Shown: positions 1 to 7,421, numbered from the stretch's first letter. The stretch is 9,558 bases of DNA from Bacteroidaceae bacterium (GCA_016284115.1 JAEEOD010000222.1:1-9558), one strand, 5' to 3'. Numbers and translations are program-made. The notes: a model not told the origin generated them from the sequence alone.

Positions 1-830
1 AAGATCTTTAAATCCCCTTTTTCAAATGCTATCTCGGCAAGGATAGTCATCAAATCCTTATCAGCCAACTTGATATCTTCCAGATGTTTGCACTCTTCCT
101 CCAATGATTTTTTATAAATGTGATATGTATTTAGGGCTCTATGGACAAATTCTGCATTTTTCCTTTCTCTTAGGTCTAAGCGGTCCATTATATTGCGTGT
201 ATGATGAAGTGACAGCTTACCTGTATTATGCCTCATTGCGAAATTGAGGGTGTTGTTACAAACCACTCTTATCGGTGTTACAAGACATGTCACAGCACCA
301 AGTCCATCATGAGAAGTAGTAAATACCATATACATTTCCACCCGGTCATCCCCTTTGTTGTCAAGTACAATTTCATCTGGGAACTTAGCAGTAACAAATA
401 CCCTTTCACCTCTACCGAGAACTCCAGCAGTCTCAATTACAGGTTTGTGTTCGTCGTAGTCTATACGTCCAGTTACCAATGTATCAATGAATTTAAAAGC
501 ATCTTCGTTTTGAACTATACCATAGTTCTCTGAAACAATGCCAAGATATTCATGAGTATCAAGACGCATCGTGACCTTCTTACCTGGAACTATTGCATTA
601 CTCAACTGAAGCCCCATAACGCTTCCACCTTCCATTTCAGTCTGAATGTCAGGTGTCATCATTACCAAAGGACGCAATGCAACACGATAGTTTGCATGTG
701 AATACTTCAGTGCTTCCTTTACCGTAAGTGGTCTGTCAAATACCGTGCCGAGCTTGTGCCAGGCTTTACCCCGTCTGCCGTTTTCTACGAAACTGGCCTG
801 ACCGTTTCTAATTTCTAAATTATGTGCCAT
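1..830 (-). CDS. DUF932 (phage/plasmid-like TIGR03299-type) protein, 3' end outside the window
   Basis: The minus strand is open from an ATG at 830-828 to the window edge, giving 276 residues without a stop. The protein starts MAHNLEIRNGQASFVENG and soon contains GKAWHKLGTVF, the N-terminal signature of DUF932 proteins, which are often annotated as phage- or plasmid-like. Further on are the segments EYLGIVSENYGIVQNEDAF and TPIRVVCNNTLNFAM, also typical of the family, whose members are usually 300-400 residues, so roughly the last quarter is missing. The biochemical role of DUF932 is unknown. The family is common on plasmids, phages and genomic islands. The gene has its own promoter just upstream, with the same upstream palindrome as the other two minus-strand units here, which suggests co-regulation with the RNA-repair genes. 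Family assignment is confident; function is not. Confidence 0.85.
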   Translation of the reverse strand, partial: MAHNLEIRNGQASFVENGRRGKAWHKLGTVFDRPLTVKEALKYSHANYRVALRPLVMMTPDIQTEMEGGSVMGLQLSNAIVPGKKVTMRLDTHEYLGIVSENYGIVQNEDAFKFIDTLVTGRIDYDEHKPVIETAGVLGRGERVFVTAKFPDEIVLDNKGDDRVEMYMVFTTSHDGLGAVTCLVTPIRVVCNNTLNFAMRHNTGKLSLHHTRNIMDRLDLRERKNAEFVHRALNTYHIYKKSLEEECKHLEDIKLADKDLMTILAEIAFEKGDLKI

Positions 831-847
831 ATTAACTAACTTTTTTG

Positions 848-904
848 CAAATATACAATAAAAACAGGCCTTTTTCCAAACATTTTTGGGCTGCAAGGCT
901 TGAT
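848..904 (-). promoter_or_regulatory. Promoter P1 of the DUF932 gene with upstream palindrome
   Basis: Read on the minus strand, the -33 box TTTG (880-877) is followed by 21 bp and the -7 box TATATTTG (855-848), a good Bacteroidetes housekeeping promoter. Transcription would start about 10 bp before the ATG at 830. Exactly 11 bp upstream of the TTTG lies 892-904, TGCAAGGCTTGAT on the plus strand, a decayed copy of the palindrome found at the same place in P2 and P3. Between 876 and 902 this region matches 3942-3968 at 24 of 27 bases. Confidence 0.7.
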
Positions 905-928
905 AAATAAGTTTTTTTTGTAACTTCG
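899..928 (+). promoter_or_regulatory. Probable promoter of the 382-residue protein gene
   Basis: A plausible Bacteroidetes promoter has a -33-like CTTG (899-902), an 18 bp spacer and a -7-like TAACTTCG (921-928), 26 bp before the ATG at 955. The -33 element lies inside the decayed palindrome of the divergent promoter P1. A protein bound there could affect both directions. The boxes are imperfect, so confidence is moderate. Confidence 0.4.
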
Positions 929-954
929 CACCATAAATATAAAAAAAGAGAGGT

Positions 955-2103
955 ATGGTTTTCACTTTAGGACTAAAAAAGCTGCCTTTCAATCCGAATA
1001 CAAGGCAGATAATCTATGTCGAAAATGAATATGACGAGGAGGTAAATCGTTATATCTTACATCATTATGATTCTTTCTTAAAAGCTTTCGAGGCAAGAGA
1101 TTTCGAGTTTGTGTATCTTCCTAAATATTCTGAAGAACTTTGTAGTAGTGAGGCTGTCTTATACTTTGTACCCAATGCTTCGAAGCTGGAGGATTCTATA
1201 AAACTAAAAAGTGATTTCTTACTTCAATTTATGGATCATCCAGAAAACAGAAGTGAGGTTCAACCATCCTTGTTGTATTATGATCCCGACTATTCAAATG
1301 CTAATTATTCACGAGAAACCAGCCTTTTCCGTGGTATACCCATAAAATCTGCCATTGTCTCTGACAAGTCTACGACTCCTGATGACTTACTTTCCTTAAT
1401 TACCCCCAGAAGAAAAGATAGCAAATGGGATTTGATATTAAGAAGCCTGAAGAAATTCGGGAAACCTATGTTAGAGGAGGAAGACGGTGGTTATTCTCCA
1501 ACTGTTGTTCGTGAAGAACTTCCAATAGATACTCAAAAAAGAGAAAGACGATTTGATGAAGATATAGATGACGATGTTTTCGATGCTGAAACAATGGCAT
1601 TAATACGGAGATCAGAAAAGAAGATTGAGGAAATAAAAAAGGAAATTGGATATAGAACAGATACCGGTATTGGTAAGGTTATCTGGGAAAGAATTATTTA
1701 CGGTGAAGCAAAGCCAAGTAGACTTGTTGTTACCACCAATAACAGAATATTATTACCCGATTATGACAAAGAAATTGAAATGACTCCTATCTTGAAAGCT
1801 TTTTATTTCTTATATTTAAAACACCCCGAGGGGATAGAGTTTAACCTATTACCAAATCATAAAGAGGAACTTTTGGGCCTGTATAAGCGAATTAAGTCTT
1901 CGTTTTTCTCCCGGAAAGCAATAGGTTCAATAGAGAAGATAATGGATTACGATAGTAATTATAGGCATGAGACACGTTCTAAAATAAACGCTATCATTAG
2001 GGGGCAGCTTGATGAGCGTTTTGCCACGTTCTATTATATAGCAGGAAAGAAAGGAGATCCGTTTAAGATCTCTTTGCCACAACATATGATAACCTGGGAA
2101 TAG
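955..2103 (+). CDS. Conserved Bacteroidetes protein of unknown function, possible winged-helix C-terminal domain
   Basis: A complete 382-residue protein starting at an ATG preceded by a purine-rich AGAGAGGT. The N-terminal 150 residues resemble no domain I can name. Residues 170-235 are strongly charged, with acidic runs (EEED, DEDIDDD) and a KKIEEIKKE helix. The C-terminal part (about 240-382) resembles a domain seen in many Bacteroidetes hypothetical proteins: SRLVVTTNNRILLPDY, MTPILKAFYFLYLKHPEGIEF, and an ending YYIAGKKGDPFKISLP-x-MITWE. The segment TPILKAFYFLYLKHPEG has the spacing of response-regulator-type winged helices (TPxExxLLxxLxxxPG), and the closing strands could be the wing; this is inference. 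There is no signal peptide or membrane segment. It is divergent from DUF932 and convergent with the radical SAM gene, so it is transcribed alone. A transcription regulator of the neighbouring units is a reasonable but unproven guess. Confidence 0.8.
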   Translation: MVFTLGLKKLPFNPNTRQIIYVENEYDEEVNRYILHHYDSFLKAFEARDFEFVYLPKYSEELCSSEAVLYFVPNASKLEDSIKLKSDFLLQFMDHPENRSEVQPSLLYYDPDYSNANYSRETSLFRGIPIKSAIVSDKSTTPDDLLSLITPRRKDSKWDLILRSLKKFGKPMLEEEDGGYSPTVVREELPIDTQKRERRFDEDIDDDVFDAETMALIRRSEKKIEEIKKEIGYRTDTGIGKVIWERIIYGEAKPSRLVVTTNNRILLPDYDKEIEMTPILKAFYFLYLKHPEGIEFNLLPNHKEELLGLYKRIKSSFFSRKAIGSIEKIMDYDSNYRHETRSKINAIIRGQLDERFATFYYIAGKKGDPFKISLPQHMITWE

Positions 2104-2126
2104 GAAGGTTCACCATTAACCTTTCT
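2102..2126 (+). terminator. Hairpin at the end of the 382-residue protein gene
   Basis: AGGAAGGTT (2102-2110) pairs with AACCTTTCT (2118-2126) over nine base pairs with one G-T pair and a 7-base loop, and begins inside the stop codon. The following bases, CTTTAAAA, form only a weak T-tract, so this may be a terminator or just a 3' protecting hairpin. It lies between convergent genes, where a terminator is expected. Confidence 0.5.
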
Positions 2127-2131
2127 CTTTA

Positions 2132-2205
2132 AAACGGAATGCCAGACACGGCAGTACCGGGATGTAAATCCTTTCAAAGCCACTCTCATGTCGGCAATTC
2201 CGTTT
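2132..2205 (-). ncRNA. Structured element El1, 3' of the radical SAM gene
   Basis: On the minus strand AAACGGAAT (2205-2197) pairs with ATTCCGTTT (2140-2132). The helix continues inward with GCC/GGC and GACA/TGTC. The loop region holds GCTTTGAAAGGAT, a small GGAT-TTAC-ATCC hairpin and CGGTAC. The same core occurs in El2 (4621-4690) inside a different closing stem, so both look like one RNA family. El1 starts 6 bases after the radical SAM stop codon and would be part of that transcript's 3' UTR. The minus orientation is chosen because both copies lie directly downstream of minus-strand genes; the plus orientation cannot be excluded. I do not recognise the family. Confidence 0.65.
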
Positions 2206-2210
2206 GTATA

Positions 2211-3242
2211 TCACTTTGAAATGACTCTATCACGTGAAATAATACTAGTGTCTATATCTTCAGGACTACCGTAAAGGATATTTGCCACTTCACGACAGCC
2301 ACAGTCACACTTAAAAATGTTCTTGCAGCCTGAGCACATTGTGGGTTTACATTCACTTTTAGCAAATAGATTCCAATAGTCCAAATCTTCTATCATTGGT
2401 TCTTTGAAAATGTGGCCAACAATTCGAGGAGAATGATTGCATGTTCTGATATTACCTGAAGGATCAATAACAAAGAAAACCTTAGCTGCAGCACATTGAT
2501 AGCCGATTTGCATTCGTTGATATTTCTGGGGCTGTTTGATTGCACAATAAGCCACTTCAGTTCCTAAATTGCCATATCTATTTGAGATAGTTAGCACTTC
2601 TTCTGCCGTATCAAGCATGCTATTGACTTGCTCTGGAGTCAACATCAGCTCGTTCATATAGCTCAGCCCTCTGCCACCAGGCAGGAATCTATTTAATAAA
2701 ACAGATGATGCGCCACTTATAAGCCCCATAGATATAGTCTCAAACAGTTCATGGAAGTTCTTTTGGGTAACTGTAACATTTACAGTAGTGTCTAACCCCA
2801 AGGTTTTTGCTTTTTCAAACCATCCTAGTACTCCATCGGCATTATCTACTCCAGTATGTTCTTTGAAGGTGCTATATCCAGGTAGACTCATACTTAGATG
2901 GACATTGCATTTCTTAAATAAGTGTAGATACTCGTCTTTCATTGCCAATCCGTTTGATATAAGTACTATCGGATTGTTGATATCTCTCTTTAATCCTTCA
3001 TTATGGATGTATTCTACGATTTCTGGCATGCAATCTTTAAGGATGGCTTCACCTCCTGAGATTGAGAAGGATTGTATTCCTTGCCGGTAGAGCTTGTCGA
3101 TAGCTGTTTTCCATTCATCAAGGCATAGTTCTTTTCCTTTGGGGTACTTTGAATGAGGAGCATCCCAAGGACATGAGCAGAAAATGCAACGATGATTACA
3201 TTTATATGTCAGTTCTAAAACTACAGAAGGTGGTAATTCCAT
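2211..3242 (-). CDS. Radical SAM protein with SPASM-like C-terminal cysteine cluster
   Basis: Residues 15-22 (from the chosen start) carry the radical SAM motif CNHRCIFC (Cx3Cx2C) for a 4Fe-4S cluster that cleaves S-adenosylmethionine. SISGGEA near residue 63 is the SAM-contacting GGE motif. The C-terminal third has eight cysteines, including CSGCKNIFKCDCGC preceded by C250 and C268, as in SPASM or twitch domains that hold auxiliary iron-sulfur clusters. Such enzymes usually modify peptides or proteins (anaerobic sulfatase-maturase and PqqE-like groups), so a protein substrate is likely, but the reaction is unknown. I start at ATG 3242, one base after the stop of the upstream gene; a TTG at 3254 would add four residues and overlap that gene. 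The 343-residue length is normal for the family. It is translationally close to, and surely co-transcribed with, the CxxC protein upstream. El1 follows the stop codon. Confidence 0.9.
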   Translation of the reverse strand: MELPPSVVLELTYKCNHRCIFCSCPWDAPHSKYPKGKELCLDEWKTAIDKLYRQGIQSFSISGGEAILKDCMPEIVEYIHNEGLKRDINNPIVLISNGLAMKDEYLHLFKKCNVHLSMSLPGYSTFKEHTGVDNADGVLGWFEKAKTLGLDTTVNVTVTQKNFHELFETISMGLISGASSVLLNRFLPGGRGLSYMNELMLTPEQVNSMLDTAEEVLTISNRYGNLGTEVAYCAIKQPQKYQRMQIGYQCAAAKVFFVIDPSGNIRTCNHSPRIVGHIFKEPMIEDLDYWNLFAKSECKPTMCSGCKNIFKCDCGCREVANILYGSPEDIDTSIISRDRVISK

Positions 3243-3243
3243 A

Positions 3244-3894
3244 TTATATATCAAACTTTATACCCGTCATAAATTCAAGATTTTCCTTTTCCTCATCAAG
3301 ATAATGATTTCTCATTTGCCTATCAAAGTATTCTCGTTGATTTTGCATTAGACATAGCAATTCTTCATAATCATAACTATGATATGCAATAGCACGATGA
3401 TAGTCTTCATCTACTGATGTCCTGAAATGGAATACATGATTAATTTCAAATATGTGTATATCTTTAAACTCATCATATCCCTCATCGCCAGGTTTCTTCA
3501 TATCTGGGTATAATTCCTCCTTTAGTTTTTCAGCGCAAGACTCACAAATAGTTTCTAACTTTACATCATAGCCTAATTCTTTCATTTCATTTACCGCCTT
3601 AACAACTTTATCATGTTGCCAGCTTTGATAAACAACATTTTTTCCGCAAATATCGCACTTAAAACGCTTTTGGGGAGGGTCGGCTATACAATAGCACATT
3701 GCCCCCAGATGTTTTACTCTCGGTGTTTCATCAGCAGCCATCTCTTTTAGTCTGGCCACAAGTTCTTCTTTTGATAATGGTTTCTTATTCATATTTTCTT
3801 TATTATATGTTTCGCGGTTCTTTATCCAGCGTACAAGGTCTACAAAATTCTGGTGAAACTTTGCCTCCCCTTCCTTCTTGTCTTTTTCTGTCAT
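3244..3894 (-). CDS. Small protein with two CxxC pairs, probable zinc-binding partner of the radical SAM enzyme
   Basis: A complete 216-residue soluble protein from ATG 3894. The first 60 residues are charged and helical. Two pairs, C80-D-I-C83 and C117-E-S-C120, are spaced like a split zinc ribbon or treble clef, with extra cysteines at 67 and 69. The last 70 residues contain EINHVFHFRTSVDEDYHRA and an acidic helical tail. I do not recognise a named family. It is the first gene after promoter P2 and ends one base before the radical SAM start, so the pair is one operon. It could be the enzyme's substrate, a substrate-recognition partner or an independent nucleic-acid-binding protein; the sequence does not decide. 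There is no leader peptide or membrane segment. Confidence 0.8.
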   Translation of the reverse strand: MTEKDKKEGEAKFHQNFVDLVRWIKNRETYNKENMNKKPLSKEELVARLKEMAADETPRVKHLGAMCYCIADPPQKRFKCDICGKNVVYQSWQHDKVVKAVNEMKELGYDVKLETICESCAEKLKEELYPDMKKPGDEGYDEFKDIHIFEINHVFHFRTSVDEDYHRAIAYHSYDYEELLCLMQNQREYFDRQMRNHYLDEEKENLEFMTGIKFDI

Positions 3895-3914
3895 AATTAT
3901 CTGCTTTTACTTTG

Positions 3915-3970
3915 CAAAGGTATATTAAACAAACTTATCCTCCAAATGTTTTTGCGCTGCAAGGCTTGCA
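3915..3970 (-). promoter_or_regulatory. Promoter P2 of the CxxC protein-radical SAM operon with upstream palindrome
   Basis: On the minus strand the -33 box TTTG (3946-3943) is followed by 20 bp and the -7 box TACCTTTG (3922-3915), about 20 bp before the ATG at 3894. The palindrome TGCAAG-C-CTTGCA (3970-3958) ends exactly 11 bp upstream of TTTG, the same spacing as in P1 and P3. Confidence 0.75.
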
Positions 3971-3978
3971 AGACAACG

Positions 3979-4046
3979 AAAAACTCCTGAACAGAAGGCA
4001 CTTCTTGGTGGGCACAATTCCCACCGATATCCAACTATCCAGGAGT
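3979..4046 (-). terminator. Branched hairpin with T-tract ending the rtcB transcript
   Basis: On the minus strand ACTCCTG (4046-4040) pairs with CAGGAGT (3989-3983), followed directly by a run of T (3983-3979). Inside are two more hairpins: GGTGGG/CCCACC, and AGAAG-TGC-CTTCT. The closing stem plus T-run looks like an intrinsic terminator for the rsr-rtcB-123-residue-protein transcript, placed just before promoter P2. Confidence 0.55.
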
Positions 4047-4214
4047 CGAAACAATATCTGTGAACGGTCGTATCACAATCAGTCCAGTATTATGCTGCCG
4101 GCAGACACCGAGATATTTCTGCTCTTGATATTGTTTCTATTTGGTGTTTGTTCCGACGGGTTGATGCTTTAGCCTCCCCCATAACGTTCGAAACGACTTC
4201 GGACATAGACACCT
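4047..4214. other. Intergenic stretch without a convincing gene, possibly part of a dispersed element
   Basis: Between the 123-residue gene and the terminator there is no gene I can support. A minus-strand 38-codon frame (4206-4090, starting MSEVVSNVMGEAKAS) has no visible start signal and no family I can name. Translations of this DNA (for example a plus-strand frame containing RRHFLVGTIPTD) give me an impression of sequence seen repeatedly in Prevotella-like genomes. It may therefore belong to a multicopy element extending to about 3942, but I cannot verify this. Confidence 0.35.
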
Positions 4215-4586
4215 TTATTTCTCTGGGGCGATATACGCTTTACACCATCTCCAATGACCATCACCAAACTGATGCCAATATCCATAATACAATTTAACGC
4301 TTTTAGGAATCATGGAACAAAGCTGCTTAGCATATTCATAGCCTTGATTAATCCACTTTTCCATCCCTTCTGTCGTAAACTGGGCAATATCAGTATACGG
4401 ATCATATTTGTCGGCTTTCATAAACCATTCTCTTAATCCCATTAAAGAAGAAGTTGAATACTCTTTATTCTCAATAAAGAAGGAATCATAATCTCCAATG
4501 GCAACTCCCTCACCATCCCAAAATAAAGGAGAATAAGTAGTGTCCGGTCCAAACACAATTGACTCAGATACTTCATCTTGTTTCAT
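4215..4586 (-). CDS. Uncharacterised 123-residue protein downstream of rtcB
   Basis: A complete frame from ATG 4586 encoding an acidic soluble protein rich in aromatic residues. It begins MKQDEVSESIVFGPDTTYSP and ends YGYWHQFGDGHWRWCKAYIAPEK. I recognise no domain. There are no membrane segments, no signal peptide and only two cysteines. It lies 114 bp after rtcB on the same strand, with element El2 between them. I see no TAnnTTTG box directly upstream, so it is probably expressed from the rtcB transcript. It is followed by a terminator-like structure. The position suggests a link to the Ro60/RtcB system, but nothing in the sequence itself shows it. Confidence 0.65.
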   Translation of the reverse strand: MKQDEVSESIVFGPDTTYSPLFWDGEGVAIGDYDSFFIENKEYSTSSLMGLREWFMKADKYDPYTDIAQFTTEGMEKWINQGYEYAKQLCSMIPKSVKLYYGYWHQFGDGHWRWCKAYIAPEK

Positions 4587-4620
4587 AATTCGTTATTATA
4601 TGATATTTATTTCAAAATGA

Positions 4621-4690
4621 GGGATTGTCAGATTTCGCCGTACCGAGAGATTGCTATCCTTTCAAAGCAACTGCCATACTGACAAATCCC
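4621..4690 (-). ncRNA. Structured element El2, 3' of rtcB
   Basis: On the minus strand GGGATT (4690-4685) pairs with AATCCC (4626-4621), and GTCAG (4683-4679) with CTGAC (4631-4627). The enclosed region has GTTGCTTTGAAAGGATAGCAAT and CGGTAC, matching the core of El1 while the closing stems differ completely in sequence but still pair. This covariation supports a real RNA structure. It begins 11 bases after the rtcB stop codon and precedes the 123-residue gene, so it could be an intercistronic processing or stability element, or a separate small RNA. Confidence 0.65.
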
Positions 4691-4700
4691 CCAACATCAA

Positions 4701-5876
4701 TCAGCCTTTAATCACTGCTAATGGTTCCAGTTTTGTCTTTACCATTACCAAATCAGCTTCAAGGGCAATCACCTGATCGATGTCTTTATATGCACTGGCT
4801 GCCTCGTCGAGGTCGCGCTGAGAGCGGATGCTGTGTACGATACCTTTAGACTCCATCTTCTTGATTTCATCTTCAAGGCTAAGTGTTTTGATGGCCTGGG
4901 TACGGCTCATCAATCGTCCTGCACCATGCGAAGAACTCATAAAACTATCAACATTTCCAAGACCTTCAACAATATATGAACTTGTTCCCTGAGAGCCAGG
5001 GATAATGCCAATCTCACCAGCCCTTGCTCGTACAGCGCCCTTGCGATGAACGATGCAGTTTGCGCCAAAGTGGTTCTCGAAAGCCGCATAGTTGTGGGCT
5101 ATATCGATAGTTGGCTCAAACTCTGCCAAAGGCAAAGCATCAACAATCACCTCCTTGATGCGTTCCATCATCAGCTGGCGGTTGCACTTGGCAAAGGCTA
5201 TACAGTAGTTCATCTCACCCCAGTATTCGTTGAACTCGTGCGTCTTAAGAGGAAGGAATGGGAGCATCAAATTCGATTCCACCTTGCTATAATAGAGTTC
5301 GTTGAACCACTTGGCCTTCTTATTATAGAAATCACCCACTTGTTTGCCGAGGTTACGAGAGCCAGAGTGGATCATAATCCAAAGCCAGCCCTCTTCGTCG
5401 CGCTGAAGTTCGATGAAATGATTGCCACCACCCAAAGTACCCACCTGATGATGGATGGATTTGTAATGGTTCTCCACCACAGGCAGCTTCTCCAAGTCAA
5501 AACCCGTAGGCAGATACTTCTCGTCCTGCATCTCTTTGTGATGATCCATTCCCAAGGGGATTCGCTCACGGATTCCCTTCATGATGACCTTTCGGAGGAT
5601 CTTCTCGGTTAGTCTGCGGGCGCGGATATTTGTCTTCACAGCGCACATGCCACAGCCGATGTCAACACCAACGGCATTAGGAATAACGACATCCTTTGTT
5701 GGCAGAACCCCGCCGATAGGCATTCCCATGCCTCCGTGACAGTCAGGCATCAAGGCTATATGATGGTGCACGAAAGGCAGTGAGGCCAGATTCTCAATCT
5801 GCTCACGTGCCTTGTCGTCGAATTCGGTAGTCCACATCTTCACTACCGTCCTTCCTATTACTTCTACTTTTTCCAT
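4701..5876 (-). CDS. rtcB: RNA-splicing ligase RtcB
   Basis: A complete 391-residue protein close in length to E. coli RtcB (408). RtcB joins RNA ends bearing 2',3'-cyclic phosphate or 3'-phosphate to 5'-OH ends, using GTP and manganese through a guanylylated histidine. Family motifs are present in order: MPDCHGGMGMPIGGV (43-57), GVDIGCGM with metal ligands D72 and C75, GTLGGGNHFIE (146-156, H153), IHSGSRNLG (H170), DIAHNYA (H261), and SSSHGAGR (314-321) with the nucleophile H317. None of the key residues I can see is lost, so the enzyme should be active. The start ATG lies 6 bases after the TROVE stop codon, so the two are co-transcribed and probably translationally coupled. No archease or RtcA gene is visible in the window. 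Likely substrates include damaged tRNAs and possibly the neighbouring Y-like or tRNA-like RNAs. Confidence 0.97.
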   Translation of the reverse strand: MEKVEVIGRTVVKMWTTEFDDKAREQIENLASLPFVHHHIALMPDCHGGMGMPIGGVLPTKDVVIPNAVGVDIGCGMCAVKTNIRARRLTEKILRKVIMKGIRERIPLGMDHHKEMQDEKYLPTGFDLEKLPVVENHYKSIHHQVGTLGGGNHFIELQRDEEGWLWIMIHSGSRNLGKQVGDFYNKKAKWFNELYYSKVESNLMLPFLPLKTHEFNEYWGEMNYCIAFAKCNRQLMMERIKEVIVDALPLAEFEPTIDIAHNYAAFENHFGANCIVHRKGAVRARAGEIGIIPGSQGTSSYIVEGLGNVDSFMSSSHGAGRLMSRTQAIKTLSLEDEIKKMESKGIVHSIRSQRDLDEAASAYKDIDQVIALEADLVMVKTKLEPLAVIKG

Positions 5877-5882
5877 AATCGT

Positions 5883-7421
5883 CTAAACATCAATATTGTT
5901 AATAACACTCAGGGTATCTTCGCCCCTGTCGATAGCAGACAGAACATCGAACACGCGGTCACTCCAACCTGCGATCAGATATACATCAGGTTCTGCGATG
6001 CGCATTGGCAACTGACCATATCCTACGAGATCAAAGAGATAGAGCTTTGCTTCTGGGAACAATGACTTATAGGTGTGCCAGGAATCCTTAATTTCCTTTT
6101 CACAGCGGCCATAGTAGCGTCCCTCACTATCCCACATCTGGCAATCAGTGAAAATCATCACCTTGTCCATCTTCATATTTTCCTTCACAAGGTAGTCAAT
6201 GACCTTATAGCCATTGGTGCTGTAACCCACTTCTCCCTCGCGACGATGCATCTCCATTGTGTTGGCCAGAATGTTGTCCTTAGGAAGATTGATGACCTTC
6301 CAAGTATCACCAAACATTCCACTCACCACAGACTCGCACTTGTTCTTTAGAAGCATAGACAGCAGAATACCGATATCATAGTTCTGAACGGTGCTTTTTG
6401 CCGATACAGGACGCTGCATTGAACCAGACACATCTGCCGCCAACAATATACGAGTATTGGCATCGAAACCTTCCAAGTTTTCAACGGAAGCTTTTGCGGC
6501 CAATTCAAGTGCAGACAGGATCTTCACTGTATATACAGAGTTAACCTGCTTGATTTCTCTGTAGGCTGATAGATAGCGGAAAGGCAACTGCTTTGACTTT
6601 GCCACCTGCCCAGCATCAGACAGTCGGTTTGCAACCTTCTGAATTTCGAGTAGTGACACATCAGCCTGAAGCATATTGCGTAGGTTACGCATCAGGGCCA
6701 TATACCCCAACTTGCCACTGTTAATCAGCTCTTCCCACTTTTCGCGTACAGCCTCCTGCTTCTGGACATCCGACTCAAATTTCTGCTGACCGAGTGCCGA
6801 GAGTTCTGTTTCCCAAGTATAGGGAACCTCCAGCTGACGGTTTACAATCTTGTCAAAGAGAGCCTGCTGCTGTTCGTCCTTTGCTTTTGGGTGAACCAGG
6901 AACAATGCATCACGGAGTTTCACTTCAAGACCATCTCTATCGTACTTGGCGAACTGGTATTCATCGAAGCGGTTGAATGCTCTCTGTAGTCCGTTCTGGA
7001 TCTGACGCGACAGTTTTCCCAGTTTCTTGCGGGCATCACCAGAAGGATTGCGCCACTGATAGCACATCAGCAGTTCCATAATCTCGTCTGCACGAAGTAT
7101 AGTCTTCTCAACGGCTCTGGCCACAAGGTCATCGCCATTGTGAACCTTTGCCAATTCTACCAGCAACAGCAAAGGGATGCTGCGAAGATGCATCTCTGTG
7201 CGGGTATAGACTGCGAGGCGGGCAACAAATTCTGGTGACACCTTGCCTATGAGCTGGGCAATACGGTCAACCCGCTCATCCTGCTTCTCGTAGAATGTAT
7301 CGCTGAGCGATGCAGTTACTACGGCAGAGTAGAGTTCTAACTCAGGAGTCATGGCATAAGCCCTGGCACCCTCATAGTTCTTTTCAGTCTTCATTTCCTT
7401 CAACATCGAATTGTAGTTCAT
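5883..7421 (-). CDS. rsr: TROVE-domain Ro60 homologue (Rsr)
   Basis: A complete 512-residue protein with the two parts of Ro60. An N-terminal helical TROVE ring covers about residues 1-320 (with YTRTEMHLRSIPLLLLVEL, RADEIMELLMCYQW and GYMALMRNLRNML). A C-terminal von Willebrand A domain covers about 325-512. The metal-binding MIDAS site is intact: DVSGSM gives D330, S332 and S334, with T402 in YSTNGYKV and D426 in IFTDCQMWD. Ro60 binds Y RNAs on the outside of its ring and misfolded RNA ends in the cavity; in bacteria it works with exonucleases in RNA quality control. The start ATG lies 42 bases after the last Y-like RNA unit on the same strand, and rtcB follows 6 bases after the stop. This places the presumed RNA ligands, the binding protein and an RNA ligase on one transcript. 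There is no Shine-Dalgarno sequence, as is usual in this phylum. Confidence 0.96.
   Translation of the reverse strand: MNYNSMLKEMKTEKNYEGARAYAMTPELELYSAVVTASLSDTFYEKQDERVDRIAQLIGKVSPEFVARLAVYTRTEMHLRSIPLLLLVELAKVHNGDDLVARAVEKTILRADEIMELLMCYQWRNPSGDARKKLGKLSRQIQNGLQRAFNRFDEYQFAKYDRDGLEVKLRDALFLVHPKAKDEQQQALFDKIVNRQLEVPYTWETELSALGQQKFESDVQKQEAVREKWEELINSGKLGYMALMRNLRNMLQADVSLLEIQKVANRLSDAGQVAKSKQLPFRYLSAYREIKQVNSVYTVKILSALELAAKASVENLEGFDANTRILLAADVSGSMQRPVSAKSTVQNYDIGILLSMLLKNKCESVVSGMFGDTWKVINLPKDNILANTMEMHRREGEVGYSTNGYKVIDYLVKENMKMDKVMIFTDCQMWDSEGRYYGRCEKEIKDSWHTYKSLFPEAKLYLFDLVGYGQLPMRIAEPDVYLIAGWSDRVFDVLSAIDRGEDTLSVINNIDV

Noticed and set aside
228..533. Plus-strand 101-codon frame at the left end
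   Set aside because: It is antisense to the DUF932 gene, whose reading frame is clear from family motifs.
2132..2189. Small minus-strand reading frame starting MRVALKG in El1, with MAVALKG in El2
   Set aside because: The frame in El2 stops after seven codons and in El1 runs into antisense of another gene. The shared part is explained better by a conserved RNA core within covarying stems.
3912..4172. Plus-strand 86-codon frame between the CxxC gene and the 123-residue gene
   Set aside because: It covers promoter P2 and the terminator-like fold in the opposite orientation, and has no promoter or recognisable domain.
5046..5612. Long plus-strand frame of 188 codons inside rtcB
   Set aside because: It is fully antisense to a well-conserved rtcB coding region and has no family resemblance.
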